Below, piece by piece: positions 1 to 6,880 of a stretch of 19,636 nt of DNA (the stretch's first letter is position 1; each line of letters opens with the position of its first letter). The DNA is from CAYNTH01 sp964427055 (GTDB lineage Archaea; Aenigmatarchaeota; Aenigmatarchaeia; CG10238-14; SCSR01). The DNA lies in NCBI GenBank assembly GCA_964427055.1, contig CAYRSQ010000012.1, positions 1 to 19,636 of the forward strand. Direction: 5' to 3'. The notes beneath the pieces were generated by a model. It was given only the letters and a program-made list of their open reading frames with translations. It had not been told where the DNA came from and ran no database searches. The translations under genes and the position numbers were made by a program.

Positions 1-8
1 AAAGAACA

Positions 9-848
9 TTGCAGTCTCTGGAGAACGAGTTGGAGGATACCAAGCTTGTGAAGGAGAGGAATATACCTCAGGAAGACGGGGAGGTTTCAAAGAAGGAGAT
101 GATGTCAAGAGTGGTGAAATTCACCAACGTAATCAGGCAGCAATATGGAGATGTGGTGAAATCTGTCCTTATATTCGGGTCCGCCGCTAAAAACACAATG
201 AAAAAGAGTTCGGACGTGGATGTGTGGGTCGTGCTTGATGACACTGCGACAAAAAGCACCAGTGATTTCGAACGGGTCTCAATGAACATACAGTTGGTCG
301 CGCACGAACTGAAAGATCTTCATGTACAGACCACGAAACTCACGGAGTTCTGGCAGTGGATGAAAATGGGAAGTCCAGAACTTGTCAATTTTCTGAGGTA
401 CAGCCTTCCAGTATATGATACTGGTTTCATCAAGCCAGTGAAGAAGATGCTTGAAATGGGACTTCTACCACCAAGCGAAGAGACGATCAAGCTCAAGTCC
501 AAAGCGGCAAGCGTCAGGATGAAGAAGATAGAAATGGACATCAAGGCACTGGTGTTTGAGTTGAGATACGCTTCTCTTGATGTCTGCCAGGCGGTGGCCA
601 TGCATTATTATAATGAACAACCGGACGCGAAGGCGGTTCCGGATTTCCTAAAGAGACTCGTAAAGGAGAAGAAGCTGGAGAAGTCGTATGTAAGCAAATT
701 CAAAAAATTGAATAAGCTTTGGAAAGATATAGACCATAAGAAGATAAAGAATATTGACGGGAAATATCTGGACGATGCGTTGACGCTGTCCAAAGACATA
801 GTGTCGAGGATGAACGAAATGCTTCCAAAAGACATAACGGGTGAATGA
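9..848 (+). CDS. Nucleotidyltransferase-HEPN-like fusion protein, first copy (5' end possibly cut by window edge)
   Basis: The N-terminal half is a minimal nucleotidyltransferase (MNT/pol-beta fold): a GS motif (IFGSAAK) is followed after a short gap by SDVDVWVV, the two metal-binding aspartates of the family. I do not see the usual third carboxylate strand; the corresponding stretch reads HVQTTKLTEFW. The C-terminal ~120 residues are predicted helical and align by eye with the HEPN-like half of the next gene, but the R-x4-H motif is degraded to KDIDH. The only start in the window is a TTG with no visible ribosome site, and the frame stays open to base 1, so the true start may lie upstream. 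It abuts the next gene: stop TGA is followed directly by ATG. MNT and HEPN proteins are usually separate toxin-antitoxin partners; here they share one chain. Function unknown. Confidence 0.75.
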   Translation: MQSLENELEDTKLVKERNIPQEDGEVSKKEMMSRVVKFTNVIRQQYGDVVKSVLIFGSAAKNTMKKSSDVDVWVVLDDTATKSTSDFERVSMNIQLVAHELKDLHVQTTKLTEFWQWMKMGSPELVNFLRYSLPVYDTGFIKPVKKMLEMGLLPPSEETIKLKSKAASVRMKKIEMDIKALVFELRYASLDVCQAVAMHYYNEQPDAKAVPDFLKRLVKEKKLEKSYVSKFKKLNKLWKDIDHKKIKNIDGKYLDDALTLSKDIVSRMNEMLPKDITGE

Positions 849-2015
849 ATGCCAGCAAAGGAGAAGACAAAAAAGATGCCAAAGAAGATGCGTCCGACAA
901 AGAAGGACGAGGCTAGGAAAGAGAGGCTGTCTGAAGTCAAGAAATTCACTAAGAGGGTTCTTGACAAGTATGGTAAGCTGATAAAGTGCGTCGTTGTGAT
1001 GGGATCGGTCGCAAGGGACGAGTTCAAGACTAAGAGCGATATAGACGTTTTTGTAGTCATAGATGACACCGCAGAAGGTTTCACGAGACAGAAACATGAT
1101 GAAATAGATTCTGAATTGGACAGGATTGCCAAGGAGGTCTCGAAGTCGAAAGCCCTGTCAATCCAGCCGAGCTATACGCTTACGGAGTTCTGGGATTATG
1201 CCAGAGTATGTCATCCGATAATCTACAATTTCATAAAGGAAGGCATGCCGATTTATGACGCTGGGTTTTTCATGCCGATAAAGCGATTGTTGAAGATGGG
1301 CAAGATACCCTCGACCAGGGAAGCCATAGAGAGCTACATGGAGGGGGCTCCGAAAAAAATAATGCGAGCCAAGACCGTGAAACTCCTTATGCTCGCGGAG
1401 GATTGCTATTATGCTATGCTGAATACGACTCAGGCTGTTATGATGTTCATGGGGCTTCCACCTCCAGTCCCGAACAAGGCATATGATGAAGTCAAGAAGT
1501 ACCTTGTGGAACCTGGGATAGTGGATGGAGAATATGCTGAATGGCTGAAGGACATAATCGAAATCAGGAAGAAAATAGAACACAAAGAAATAATGGAAGT
1601 GAAGGGGGAGTTCGTGGACGAATGGCTTGAGAAGTCAGAGAAGTACGTTGAGAAGATGTTCGGGTTGTTGGGGGCGCTTGAGTTGAGGAAGAAGGAGAAG
1701 ATTCTCGAGAGGACTCAGGAAGTCATGCATAAAGCGGCTATAACTTCGCTGAAGAGCCTGAAGAAGATGCCCGACGAAGACGCCGATGTGCCACTGTCTT
1801 TCAAAAAGGAGTTCATAGACAACAGGCTGATAGAAGGTTATTATTGGGACGTGTGGAAGAAAGTCGAGGACTTGAACACTTCAGTGAAGACAGACAAGAG
1901 TAAGATAAAGGACATACCTGAAAAGGACATCTACGATATGAGGGAACTCATAAGGAAGATGATCAGAGATTTGGCTAAAATTCTAAAGGAAAAGGGATCT
2001 GAACAAGAAGACTAG
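849..2015 (+). CDS. Nucleotidyltransferase-HEPN-like fusion protein, second copy
   Basis: A 388-residue paralogue of the preceding gene, starting at an ATG immediately after its stop, so the two are almost certainly co-transcribed. A lysine-rich N-terminus (about 25 residues) precedes a nucleotidyltransferase core with MGSVARDEF and KSDIDVFVVIDD, giving the GS and DxD residues. Both copies share the conserved segment LTEFW near residue 115. The following helical region contains RKKIEH, an R-x4-H motif of the kind that marks catalytic HEPN RNases. A further ~120-residue charged helical extension is absent from the first copy. Possible roles are a nucleotide-transferring regulator of its own HEPN domain, or a housekeeping DPANN-type nucleotidyltransferase. 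The domain calls are moderately sure and the biological role is not known. Confidence 0.78.
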   Translation: MPAKEKTKKMPKKMRPTKKDEARKERLSEVKKFTKRVLDKYGKLIKCVVVMGSVARDEFKTKSDIDVFVVIDDTAEGFTRQKHDEIDSELDRIAKEVSKSKALSIQPSYTLTEFWDYARVCHPIIYNFIKEGMPIYDAGFFMPIKRLLKMGKIPSTREAIESYMEGAPKKIMRAKTVKLLMLAEDCYYAMLNTTQAVMMFMGLPPPVPNKAYDEVKKYLVEPGIVDGEYAEWLKDIIEIRKKIEHKEIMEVKGEFVDEWLEKSEKYVEKMFGLLGALELRKKEKILERTQEVMHKAAITSLKSLKKMPDEDADVPLSFKKEFIDNRLIEGYYWDVWKKVEDLNTSVKTDKSKIKDIPEKDIYDMRELIRKMIRDLAKILKEKGSEQED

Positions 2016-2034
2016 AGAAAACGGAAAGCAGGAT

Positions 2035-3141
2035 TTAATCTTCCTTGGCTTTCATTTCGACTTCATCGACGATTCCCAGCTTCTCGATAAGTTCCTTGTA
2101 TCTGTTTCTTATCGTGACTTCAGTCACGCCCACTATGTCCGCGACTTCCCTTTGGGTTCTCTTCTCACTTTCAAGGACACATGCCACATAGATGGCAGCG
2201 GCTGATACGCCTGTGGGTCCCTTGCCTGAAGTTATGTCAAATTTCTTGGCTTTCTTGAGTATATCTATCGATCTTGCTTGCACCTTGTCGCTTAAGCCCA
2301 GCATCGAACAGAATCTGGGGACGTATGTGACAGGATCAGCTGGGAGTATCCTTATGTTAAGTTCTCTTGCGATATACCTATAAGTTCTTCCGATTTCCCT
2401 CTTCTCGACTCCACTGGATTCGGATATCTCTTCCAAAGTCCTTGGGGAATTGAATTCCCTTGAGACTGCATATGTTATGGCCGCCACTACAGATTCTATG
2501 CTTCTACCGCGTACGAGGCCTTTGTTTACGGCCTGTTCGTAGTACCTAGCTATCCTTTCGTGTACGGGTCTAGGCAGATTCAAAAATGAAACTATTCTTT
2601 GCAATTCGGACAATGCGAAAGATAGGTTCCTGTCCTTTGACTTTATGAGCCTTTTGTGCCATTTTGTCAACCTGTAATATTGCGCTCTCTTCTTGGCCGG
2701 GACTTTGTATAGTTCCCCTAAGCCCTTTCCTATCTCAGTGGTCATTCCCTTGTCGTGCTTGGTGAATGTCAGCGGAGCGCCTCCTCTAGCTCTCCTTCCC
2801 ATCTGTTCGCTGTCGAATGCCCTCCATTCCTGGCCGAGGTCCACTATGTCTTCCTTGATTATGGAACCGCATTTGGCGCAGTACCTTTCACCTCTGGAAG
2901 CATCCTCGATTATCTTGGCAGATCCGCAGTCCGGACATACAGGTTCTCCCGCTCTCTTAGAGGCAGCCATGGGTTTTACGGCTGTTTTCTCGGATTTCAT
3001 AACAGTCTCTTTGGTTTTTGTTGCTTTTTTAGTTTTTCCAGTCGCCGTTTTCGGGCTCTTTTTGGTCTTCGTCGACTTCTTAGAAGTTGCCTTTTTGATG
3101 TTTGCGGTTTTCTTAGAGCTTGTCTTTCCTTTAGCTGCCAT
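2035..3141 (-). CDS. tfb: Transcription initiation factor B (TFB) with lysine-rich N-terminal tail
   Basis: Archaeal TFIIB homologue that bridges TBP-bound promoter DNA and RNA polymerase. The zinc ribbon uses C69, C72, C88 and C91 (CPDCG, CAKCG). The B-reader/linker region follows (LGQEWRAFDSEQ, then a GAPLTF segment), then two cyclin repeats, roughly residues 165-255 and 260-350. The C-terminal repeat contains the recognition-helix stretch REVADIVGVTEVTIRNR. Canonical TFBs begin almost at the zinc ribbon; here about 65 residues of Lys/Thr/Ser/Ala sequence precede it, resembling a histone H1 tail. The ATG start is preceded by a GGTGAT ribosome-site-like stretch. It faces the second nucleotidyltransferase gene tail to tail with 19 bp between them, and diverges from the histone gene. 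Confidence 0.96.
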   Translation of the reverse strand: MAAKGKTSSKKTANIKKATSKKSTKTKKSPKTATGKTKKATKTKETVMKSEKTAVKPMAASKRAGEPVCPDCGSAKIIEDASRGERYCAKCGSIIKEDIVDLGQEWRAFDSEQMGRRARGGAPLTFTKHDKGMTTEIGKGLGELYKVPAKKRAQYYRLTKWHKRLIKSKDRNLSFALSELQRIVSFLNLPRPVHERIARYYEQAVNKGLVRGRSIESVVAAITYAVSREFNSPRTLEEISESSGVEKREIGRTYRYIARELNIRILPADPVTYVPRFCSMLGLSDKVQARSIDILKKAKKFDITSGKGPTGVSAAAIYVACVLESEKRTQREVADIVGVTEVTIRNRYKELIEKLGIVDEVEMKAKED

Positions 3142-3324
3142 TCAACAATCACCAATTAATTTCATCACTTTAGAGTGAAACTTAAGTTGAAACTTATTTA
3201 ACTATGCAGCGAAAGCTATTTAAATCTTTCTATGACAGTACATCGGCTAATGCTTCATGAACTATAAATCAGCATTACAAAGAAATAAAAAGTCTTGAGG
3301 AGTAATAGATTAAAGGTGGATTGA
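3142..3324. promoter_or_regulatory. Divergent tfb / histone promoter region
   Basis: This gap separates two divergent genes. For tfb (minus) the best TATA-like box is the AT-rich run at 3193-3204 (AGTTAAATAAGT on the minus strand), placing transcription start near 3170 with a short leader. For the histone (plus) there are two candidates, CTATTTAAATCT at 3218-3229 and ACTATAAATC at 3260-3269. The histone uses a TTG start preceded by AAGGTGGA (3313-3320), a usable ribosome binding site. Promoter calls are by eye only. Confidence 0.55.
3176..3196. repeat. Tandem direct repeat in the tfb promoter
   Basis: TGAAACTTA occurs twice, at 3176-3184 and 3188-3196, 12 bp start to start, between the inferred tfb TATA box and its start codon. 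Same-face spacing near one helical turn would suit a regulator site. No known factor is recognised. Confidence 0.5.
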
Positions 3325-3540
3325 TTGGTCAAAGATTTTCCCTCAAGTCCCATTGAACGGGTCATGAAGAATGCTGGTGCTGAAAGAGTGTCAGCGGACG
3401 CTGTGGAAGAGATGAAGAGCATACTCTTGGAAATGATTGATAAAGTGTCCATGGACGCTGTCATTGCCGCGAGGCATGCGAACAGGGTGACTGTGAAGGG
3501 AGACGACATAAAGCTGGTCACCAGAATTGAAAAAAGATGA
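3325..3540 (+). CDS. Archaeal histone
   Basis: A 71-residue single histone-fold protein that wraps DNA as dimers and larger assemblies. The start is TTG with a ribosome site 4 bases upstream; the protein begins VKDFPSSPIERVMKNAG, matching the family start, where PxAPxxRxxxxAG is typical. The second half shows the usual long alpha-2 helix and the conserved NRVTVKGDDIKLVTR end. Length matches HMf-type histones, and no N- or C-terminal tail is present. Its stop lies just upstream of the aIF5A start (14 bp), so the two genes probably form an operon. Confidence 0.95.
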   Translation: MVKDFPSSPIERVMKNAGAERVSADAVEEMKSILLEMIDKVSMDAVIAARHANRVTVKGDDIKLVTRIEKR

Positions 3541-3554
3541 TTGGAGGTTATAAA

Positions 3555-3941
3555 ATGAAAACTAATGTCAGCATGAACAAACTGAAAGATAATGGTTTCA
3601 TACTTATTGATGACGTCCCTTGCAGAATAACCAAGGTGTCAAGGTCGACTTCCGGAAAACACGGAGCGGCTAAAGTCAGAGTGGACGCTACCGGACTGTT
3701 GGACGGTAAGAAGAAGAGTGTAGTGAAACCGTCAAGCGACAACGTCGACGTGCCGATAATAAACAAGAACTCAGCTCAGGTACTTTCGATAAACGGAAAT
3801 CGAGCGCAGCTGATGGACACGCAGACATACGAGGTGTTCGAACTTGACATACCTGAGGAACTGAAAGGTAAGATAATAGAAGGCGAAGAGATAAATTATT
3901 TTGAATTGGTTGGGATAAGAACTCTGAAGCAAATAAAATGA
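3555..3941 (+). CDS. eif5a: Translation factor aIF5A (hypusine-containing)
   Basis: A 128-residue aIF5A, which helps ribosomes through difficult peptide bonds and termination. The hypusination loop TSGKHG is intact, with Lys35 the predicted modified residue. An N-terminal SH3-like domain is followed by the OB-fold domain. An in-frame ATG exists 18 bases upstream (3537), overlapping the histone stop, but the strong ribosome site GGAGGT at 3543-3548 lies inside that extension and six bases before the ATG at 3555, and the family starts here, so I chose 3555. Probably co-transcribed with the histone gene. Confidence 0.95.
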   Translation: MKTNVSMNKLKDNGFILIDDVPCRITKVSRSTSGKHGAAKVRVDATGLLDGKKKSVVKPSSDNVDVPIINKNSAQVLSINGNRAQLMDTQTYEVFELDIPEELKGKIIEGEEINYFELVGIRTLKQIK

Positions 3942-3975
3942 AACATCTTTAAATAGTAATCAGTCATAATAAATG

Positions 3976-4012
3976 AATTAGTTAAAATTAACATCAAAAA
4001 AAATAACTAATT
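3976..4012. terminator. Hairpin downstream of aIF5A
   Basis: AATTAGTTA (3976-3984) is an exact inverted match of TAACTAATT (4004-4012), enclosing a 19-base A-rich loop and followed by TTTT. Likely an end-of-transcript structure for the histone-aIF5A operon. AT-rich stems are weak, so this is tentative. Confidence 0.45.
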
Positions 4013-4103
4013 TTGTATCATAACATGACGACGAAACGTTTTCTGGGATTGTTTATTAGAAATATATTGATAGACCTTATGACGTCGTAAGGAGGTGAAA
4101 ACA

Positions 4104-4139
4104 TTGGCAAAGAAGAAGAAAAAAGGTTCAAAGAAATAA
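4104..4139 (+). CDS. Predicted 11-residue basic micropeptide
   Basis: The reading frame starts at TTG and gives MAKKKKKGSKK before a TAA stop. What makes it credible is a near-ideal ribosome site, GGAGGTGAAA at 4091-4100, the strongest in this part of the window, placed four bases before the start. An AT-rich TATA-like run (AAATATATTG) lies around 4070. A very similar leader (GAGGTGAAAAC) precedes the acidic micropeptide downstream. No family is recognised; it is not like ribosomal protein eL41, which is arginine-rich. It could also be a leader peptide or a chance frame. Confidence 0.45.
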   Translation: MAKKKKKGSKK

Positions 4140-4216
4140 TCTGACAGACTCGATCCGACGATTGGGTAGACCTTTGTTTTAATACTTTTTTATTCATATC
4201 AAGTGAGGTGAAAACA

Positions 4217-4285
4217 ATGTCTTGGGACGATGAAGAAGAAGACGAAGACGACGAAGAAGAATCCGATGATGAATACGACGAATAA
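4217..4285 (+). CDS. Predicted 22-residue acidic micropeptide
   Basis: An ATG frame encoding MSWDDEEEDEDD followed by ten further residues almost all Asp or Glu, with one Ser and one Tyr, ending in TAA. It is preceded by GAGGTGA at 4205-4211, six bases from the start, and followed by a long T-rich run. The net charge is extremely negative, opposite to the basic micropeptide 80 bases upstream. A gene this short cannot be proved from sequence alone; the ribosome site and flanking terminator-like tracts are the support. Function unknown. Confidence 0.5.
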   Translation: MSWDDEEEDEDDEEESDDEYDE

Positions 4286-4309
4286 ATATTTGGATGAAAC
4301 AAGACAGGT

Positions 4310-4340
4310 TTAGACTTTTTTTTGTTTTTGTTTTCATTCT
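4310..4340 (+). terminator. T-rich transcription terminator
   Basis: A tract with runs of 8, 5 and 4 T bases lies about 30 bases after the acidic micropeptide stop. Archaeal RNA polymerase terminates at such oligo-T tracts without needing a hairpin. Confidence 0.6.
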
Positions 4341-4384
4341 TACTTTCTAATAATTTTTAAACCGATGAAAACCCAATTAACTGT

Positions 4385-4855
4385 ATGAAATATGACAAGA
4401 AGTTGCTAGTATATTCAATAGTCTTAGGACTGCTGATAACCTTAGTGAGCTCTTTCTTGATCAATAGCTATGTGATAGGAGAATTTCCTGACGTACAGTT
4501 CGTGTCGATACCCATAGTCGGAGTCTCGTATCACGGACACCCGTTGCCATGGATTAGACAGATAGTCTATCCAGGCGCTGAAAGGGAAATAATCTGGTCA
4601 CATTTGGCAATGGATTTGATAATCTGGACGATACTGGTATTCTTGCTGAAGAAAAACTACAAAGGAAAGAATGCCAAAAGCATCCAGAGGATAAGGTCAA
4701 AAGTCAGCGGGAAGCTGAAGAGAAAGACCACAAAGCAAATGCCTTCAAGAAAGAAAACATCCAAGAAAGTCGCCAAGAGAAAGGCGACGAAAAGGAAACC
4801 AGTAAAGAAGTCTACTAAGAGACCATCCACGAAGAAATCTGGAAGGAAAAGATGA
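4385..4855 (+). CDS. Two-TM membrane protein with lysine-rich C-terminal tail
   Basis: 156 residues, no family recognised. A transmembrane helix spans about residues 8-28 and a second about 73-90, with a ~45-residue loop between them. The last ~65 residues are a Lys/Arg/Ser/Thr tail ending TKKSGRKR, similar in composition to the N-terminal tail of TFB in this window. By the positive-inside rule the tail should be cytoplasmic, where it could bind nucleic acid or acidic lipids. The TATA-like box TTTTTAAA at 4354-4361 is about 26 bases before the ATG, so the mRNA is probably leaderless. Confidence 0.75.
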   Translation: MKYDKKLLVYSIVLGLLITLVSSFLINSYVIGEFPDVQFVSIPIVGVSYHGHPLPWIRQIVYPGAEREIIWSHLAMDLIIWTILVFLLKKNYKGKNAKSIQRIRSKVSGKLKRKTTKQMPSRKKTSKKVAKRKATKRKPVKKSTKRPSTKKSGRKR

Positions 4856-4877
4856 CTATTGATTGATTAGATTTACA

Positions 4878-4927
4878 AGGTCGGGCTGAATTCCGATTTC
4901 TGCCTTGACCTGCTTATTATTTTTCTT
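4878..4927 (+). terminator. Hairpin plus T-rich tract
   Basis: AGGTC (4878-4882) pairs with GACCT (4907-4911), with an inner GGC/GCC stem, followed by a T-rich stretch through 4927. Probable terminator of the lysine-tail membrane protein. Confidence 0.45.
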
Positions 4928-4963
4928 AAAACATTTAATACCAAAAACTCCAATAATTAACTC

Positions 4964-5179
4964 ATGGACAAGAAACAGAAACCAAAAAGGCTTTACAGGT
5001 CAGGTAAGGATAGGATATTGGGTGGAGTATGCGGTGGCTTTGCTGAATATTTCTATGTGGACCCGGTCTTAGTGAGATTGTTGTGGGCAGGATTGGTGCT
5101 GCTGCACGGTACAGGTATTTTGATATACATACTGGCATGTATAATCATCCCAAGGAATCCTAGGCACAAATGGAAATAA
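4964..5179 (+). CDS. PspC domain membrane protein
   Basis: A 71-residue stand-alone PspC domain. The signature runs from RSGKDRILGGVCGGFAEYF through DPVLVRLLWA, followed by one hydrophobic helix (about residues 42-63) and a basic end. In bacteria PspC senses or transmits envelope stress; archaeal single-domain versions are common and their role is unclear. TATA-like ATTTAATA at 4933-4940 sits about 26 bases before the ATG, consistent with a leaderless mRNA. It is followed 27 bases later by another small membrane protein gene with its own promoter. Confidence 0.9.
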   Translation: MDKKQKPKRLYRSGKDRILGGVCGGFAEYFYVDPVLVRLLWAGLVLLHGTGILIYILACIIIPRNPRHKWK

Positions 5180-5206
5180 TTCATTTAAGTCGGGGTATAC
5201 ATTTTT

Positions 5207-5473
5207 ATGATGTCAGTCAATATACTCTGGTTGTATATCCTTTACGGAATTTGTGGAATGTTTTTTCAGATTCTGCTGAACAGGAAAAGTTCTCTCATAT
5301 ATCCGCTGTCCATAATCATGGGATTGGTATCGGGAGCGCTCCAGAATTATTACATTCTGTCTTTCAATATAGGAATGATAAGCAAGGAAGTTCTTGGAAA
5401 ATACTGGTCGACTGTCGTGATACAGTCGATATGCATGTTTAACGGATTTCTCATAGGGTTCTATCTCATGTAA
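5207..5473 (+). CDS. Small three-TM membrane protein, unknown family
   Basis: 88 residues with three hydrophobic segments (about 5-22, 30-50 and 66-87) and almost no soluble part. No family recognised. Two adjacent ATGs (5207 and 5210) are both possible starts. The AT-rich CATTTAAG around 5182 is about 25 bases upstream, the usual leaderless distance in this genome. An overlapping frame at 5170-5442 was judged a shadow because it lacks a start signal and has no membrane or domain logic. Confidence 0.65.
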   Translation: MMSVNILWLYILYGICGMFFQILLNRKSSLIYPLSIIMGLVSGALQNYYILSFNIGMISKEVLGKYWSTVVIQSICMFNGFLIGFYLM

Positions 5474-5512
5474 ACGGTAAAAAATAAATAGAAAGGATTC
5501 TTTGATATTAAG

Positions 5513-6685
5513 ATGGAATGGAAAAGAGAATACATAACTATCCTTCTCATAATGATAACTGAAGTATTAGGATTCTCGCTTGTACTTCCTTTTCTACCGT
5601 TCTATGCGCAGCAATTCGGCGCAAGTCCTATAATGATAGGAATGATACTTACATCTTTCTCGTTCTTCCAGTTCTTATCGGCTCCTATAATGGGAAGATT
5701 GAGTGACCAGTACGGAAGAAAACCCATGCTGGTACTGTCGCAGTTTTCAACTTTCCTGAGTTTCGTGATACTGGGATTCTCGAATTCCATATGGATGATA
5801 TTTGTCTCAAGGATAGTCGACGGACTATTGGGAAGCAATTATACAATAGCCCAGGCATATCTTTCAGACATATCCTCGCCAGAGGACAGGACCAAGATAT
5901 TCAGTCTTAGCGGAGTTGCGTTCGGTATCGGATTCTTGATAGGTCCGGGGATAGGAGGTTTTCTGTCAGGCATAGATTTTTCCATACCCGCATTCATAGC
6001 TGCCGGAGTATCGTTCATCACAATACTTATAACGATGTTTCTGCTTCCTGAGACGGTCAAACGGAAAAAGGGGTTTAAACTGGATTTAAGCATATTTAAT
6101 TTCGACGATTTCAGGAGATATTTCAGAAACAAGGAAATTTCACCAAAACTCGTTCAGCTTTTCAGTTACTTGCTATCGCATGTCATATGGGTTAGCACTT
6201 TCGCACTATATGCCGAGAGACAAATTGGACTCGACTCGGTCGGTGTCGGTTACGTCTTGGCTTACATAGGTCTGATAAGCATAATACTGCGAGGAGGATT
6301 GCTCCCTAAACTTCTGGACTTTTTTGATGAGAAACGAATCAAATACGCTGGAGTCGCTTCCATAATAATAGGAATGGTGGGATCGATGTTTGTCAATAGC
6401 TGGGAAAGCGTATTGATACTGGCCACGTTCTTCTCATTCGGTTCTGGAGTGACGAGACCAATAATGTACAGCGACATATCAAAATCCGTGTCACAGGAAA
6501 ATCAGGGGTCCGTCCTCGGGGTCGCGAACTCTCTAGGGAGCATAGCACAGATATTTGGCCCTCTCATAGGCGGGTTCATGCTGAACTATTTCTTCCCCGG
6601 TAGCCTGGGATTGGTATCTGCCGCAGTGATGACCATAGGTTTAATCTTGATAATGCGCGGCGACATCATTTCGGATGAGCAATGA
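5513..6685 (+). CDS. MFS transporter (drug/multidrug efflux type)
   Basis: 390 residues with about twelve hydrophobic helices. Loop 2-3 carries motif A, GRLSDQYGRKP, and helix 5 carries the glycine- and proline-rich antiporter-type motif C (GIGFLIGPGIGGFLSG), pointing to a drug:proton antiporter of the TetA/MdtG kind. A charged central loop around residues 190-210 separates the two six-helix halves. The substrate cannot be told from sequence. TATA-like AAAATAAATA (5481-5490) lies about 26 bases before the ATG. Its last 20 bases overlap a convergent small gene. Confidence 0.88.
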   Translation: MEWKREYITILLIMITEVLGFSLVLPFLPFYAQQFGASPIMIGMILTSFSFFQFLSAPIMGRLSDQYGRKPMLVLSQFSTFLSFVILGFSNSIWMIFVSRIVDGLLGSNYTIAQAYLSDISSPEDRTKIFSLSGVAFGIGFLIGPGIGGFLSGIDFSIPAFIAAGVSFITILITMFLLPETVKRKKGFKLDLSIFNFDDFRRYFRNKEISPKLVQLFSYLLSHVIWVSTFALYAERQIGLDSVGVGYVLAYIGLISIILRGGLLPKLLDFFDEKRIKYAGVASIIIGMVGSMFVNSWESVLILATFFSFGSGVTRPIMYSDISKSVSQENQGSVLGVANSLGSIAQIFGPLIGGFMLNYFFPGSLGLVSAAVMTIGLILIMRGDIISDEQ

Positions 6686-6851
6686 TTTCGTTATCGCTGT
6701 AATCCACCGTACCGTTGGCTGAGTTGTTCTGTGACGGTAGCGTGGTCGTAGTTGGACTTTCTTGAGGGGAATGAATCAGGTCCGTATTGGTAATTATGAA
6801 AAAGAGCGCGAGGAGAAAAAGTGACATTAGTAGTAGTACAAAGAATCTCAT
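6666..6851 (-). CDS. Predicted 61-residue membrane-anchored peptide
   Basis: An N-terminal hydrophobic segment (residues 3-22, basic Arg2 before it) is followed by a short Thr/Ser/Asn/Pro-rich stretch, so it looks like a single-anchor protein with a small external tail. TATA-like CTTATTATTG on the minus strand (6871-6880) is about 25 bases before the ATG, which fits the leaderless pattern here. It lies antisense to the end of the MFS gene by 20 bases. No family recognised; a chance frame cannot be excluded. Confidence 0.45.
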   Translation of the reverse strand: MRFFVLLLMSLFLLALFFIITNTDLIHSPQESPTTTTLPSQNNSANGTVDYSDNEIIAHPK

Positions 6852-6880
6852 GATACTAATTGGTCAATTCCAATAATAAG

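Noticed and set aside
4018..4302. Minus-strand frame of 94 codons with a long serine run
   Set aside because: It is the antisense shadow of the two micropeptides, and the serine run is the reverse of their Asp/Glu codons.
4878..4911. Checked as a possible tRNA or riboswitch between two small genes
   Set aside because: Only one imperfect hairpin followed by T-rich sequence; best read as a terminator.
5170..5442. Plus-strand frame of 90 codons overlapping the small membrane protein
   Set aside because: It starts inside the end of the PspC gene without a promoter or ribosome site and has no recognisable composition; the membrane protein frame is the better one.
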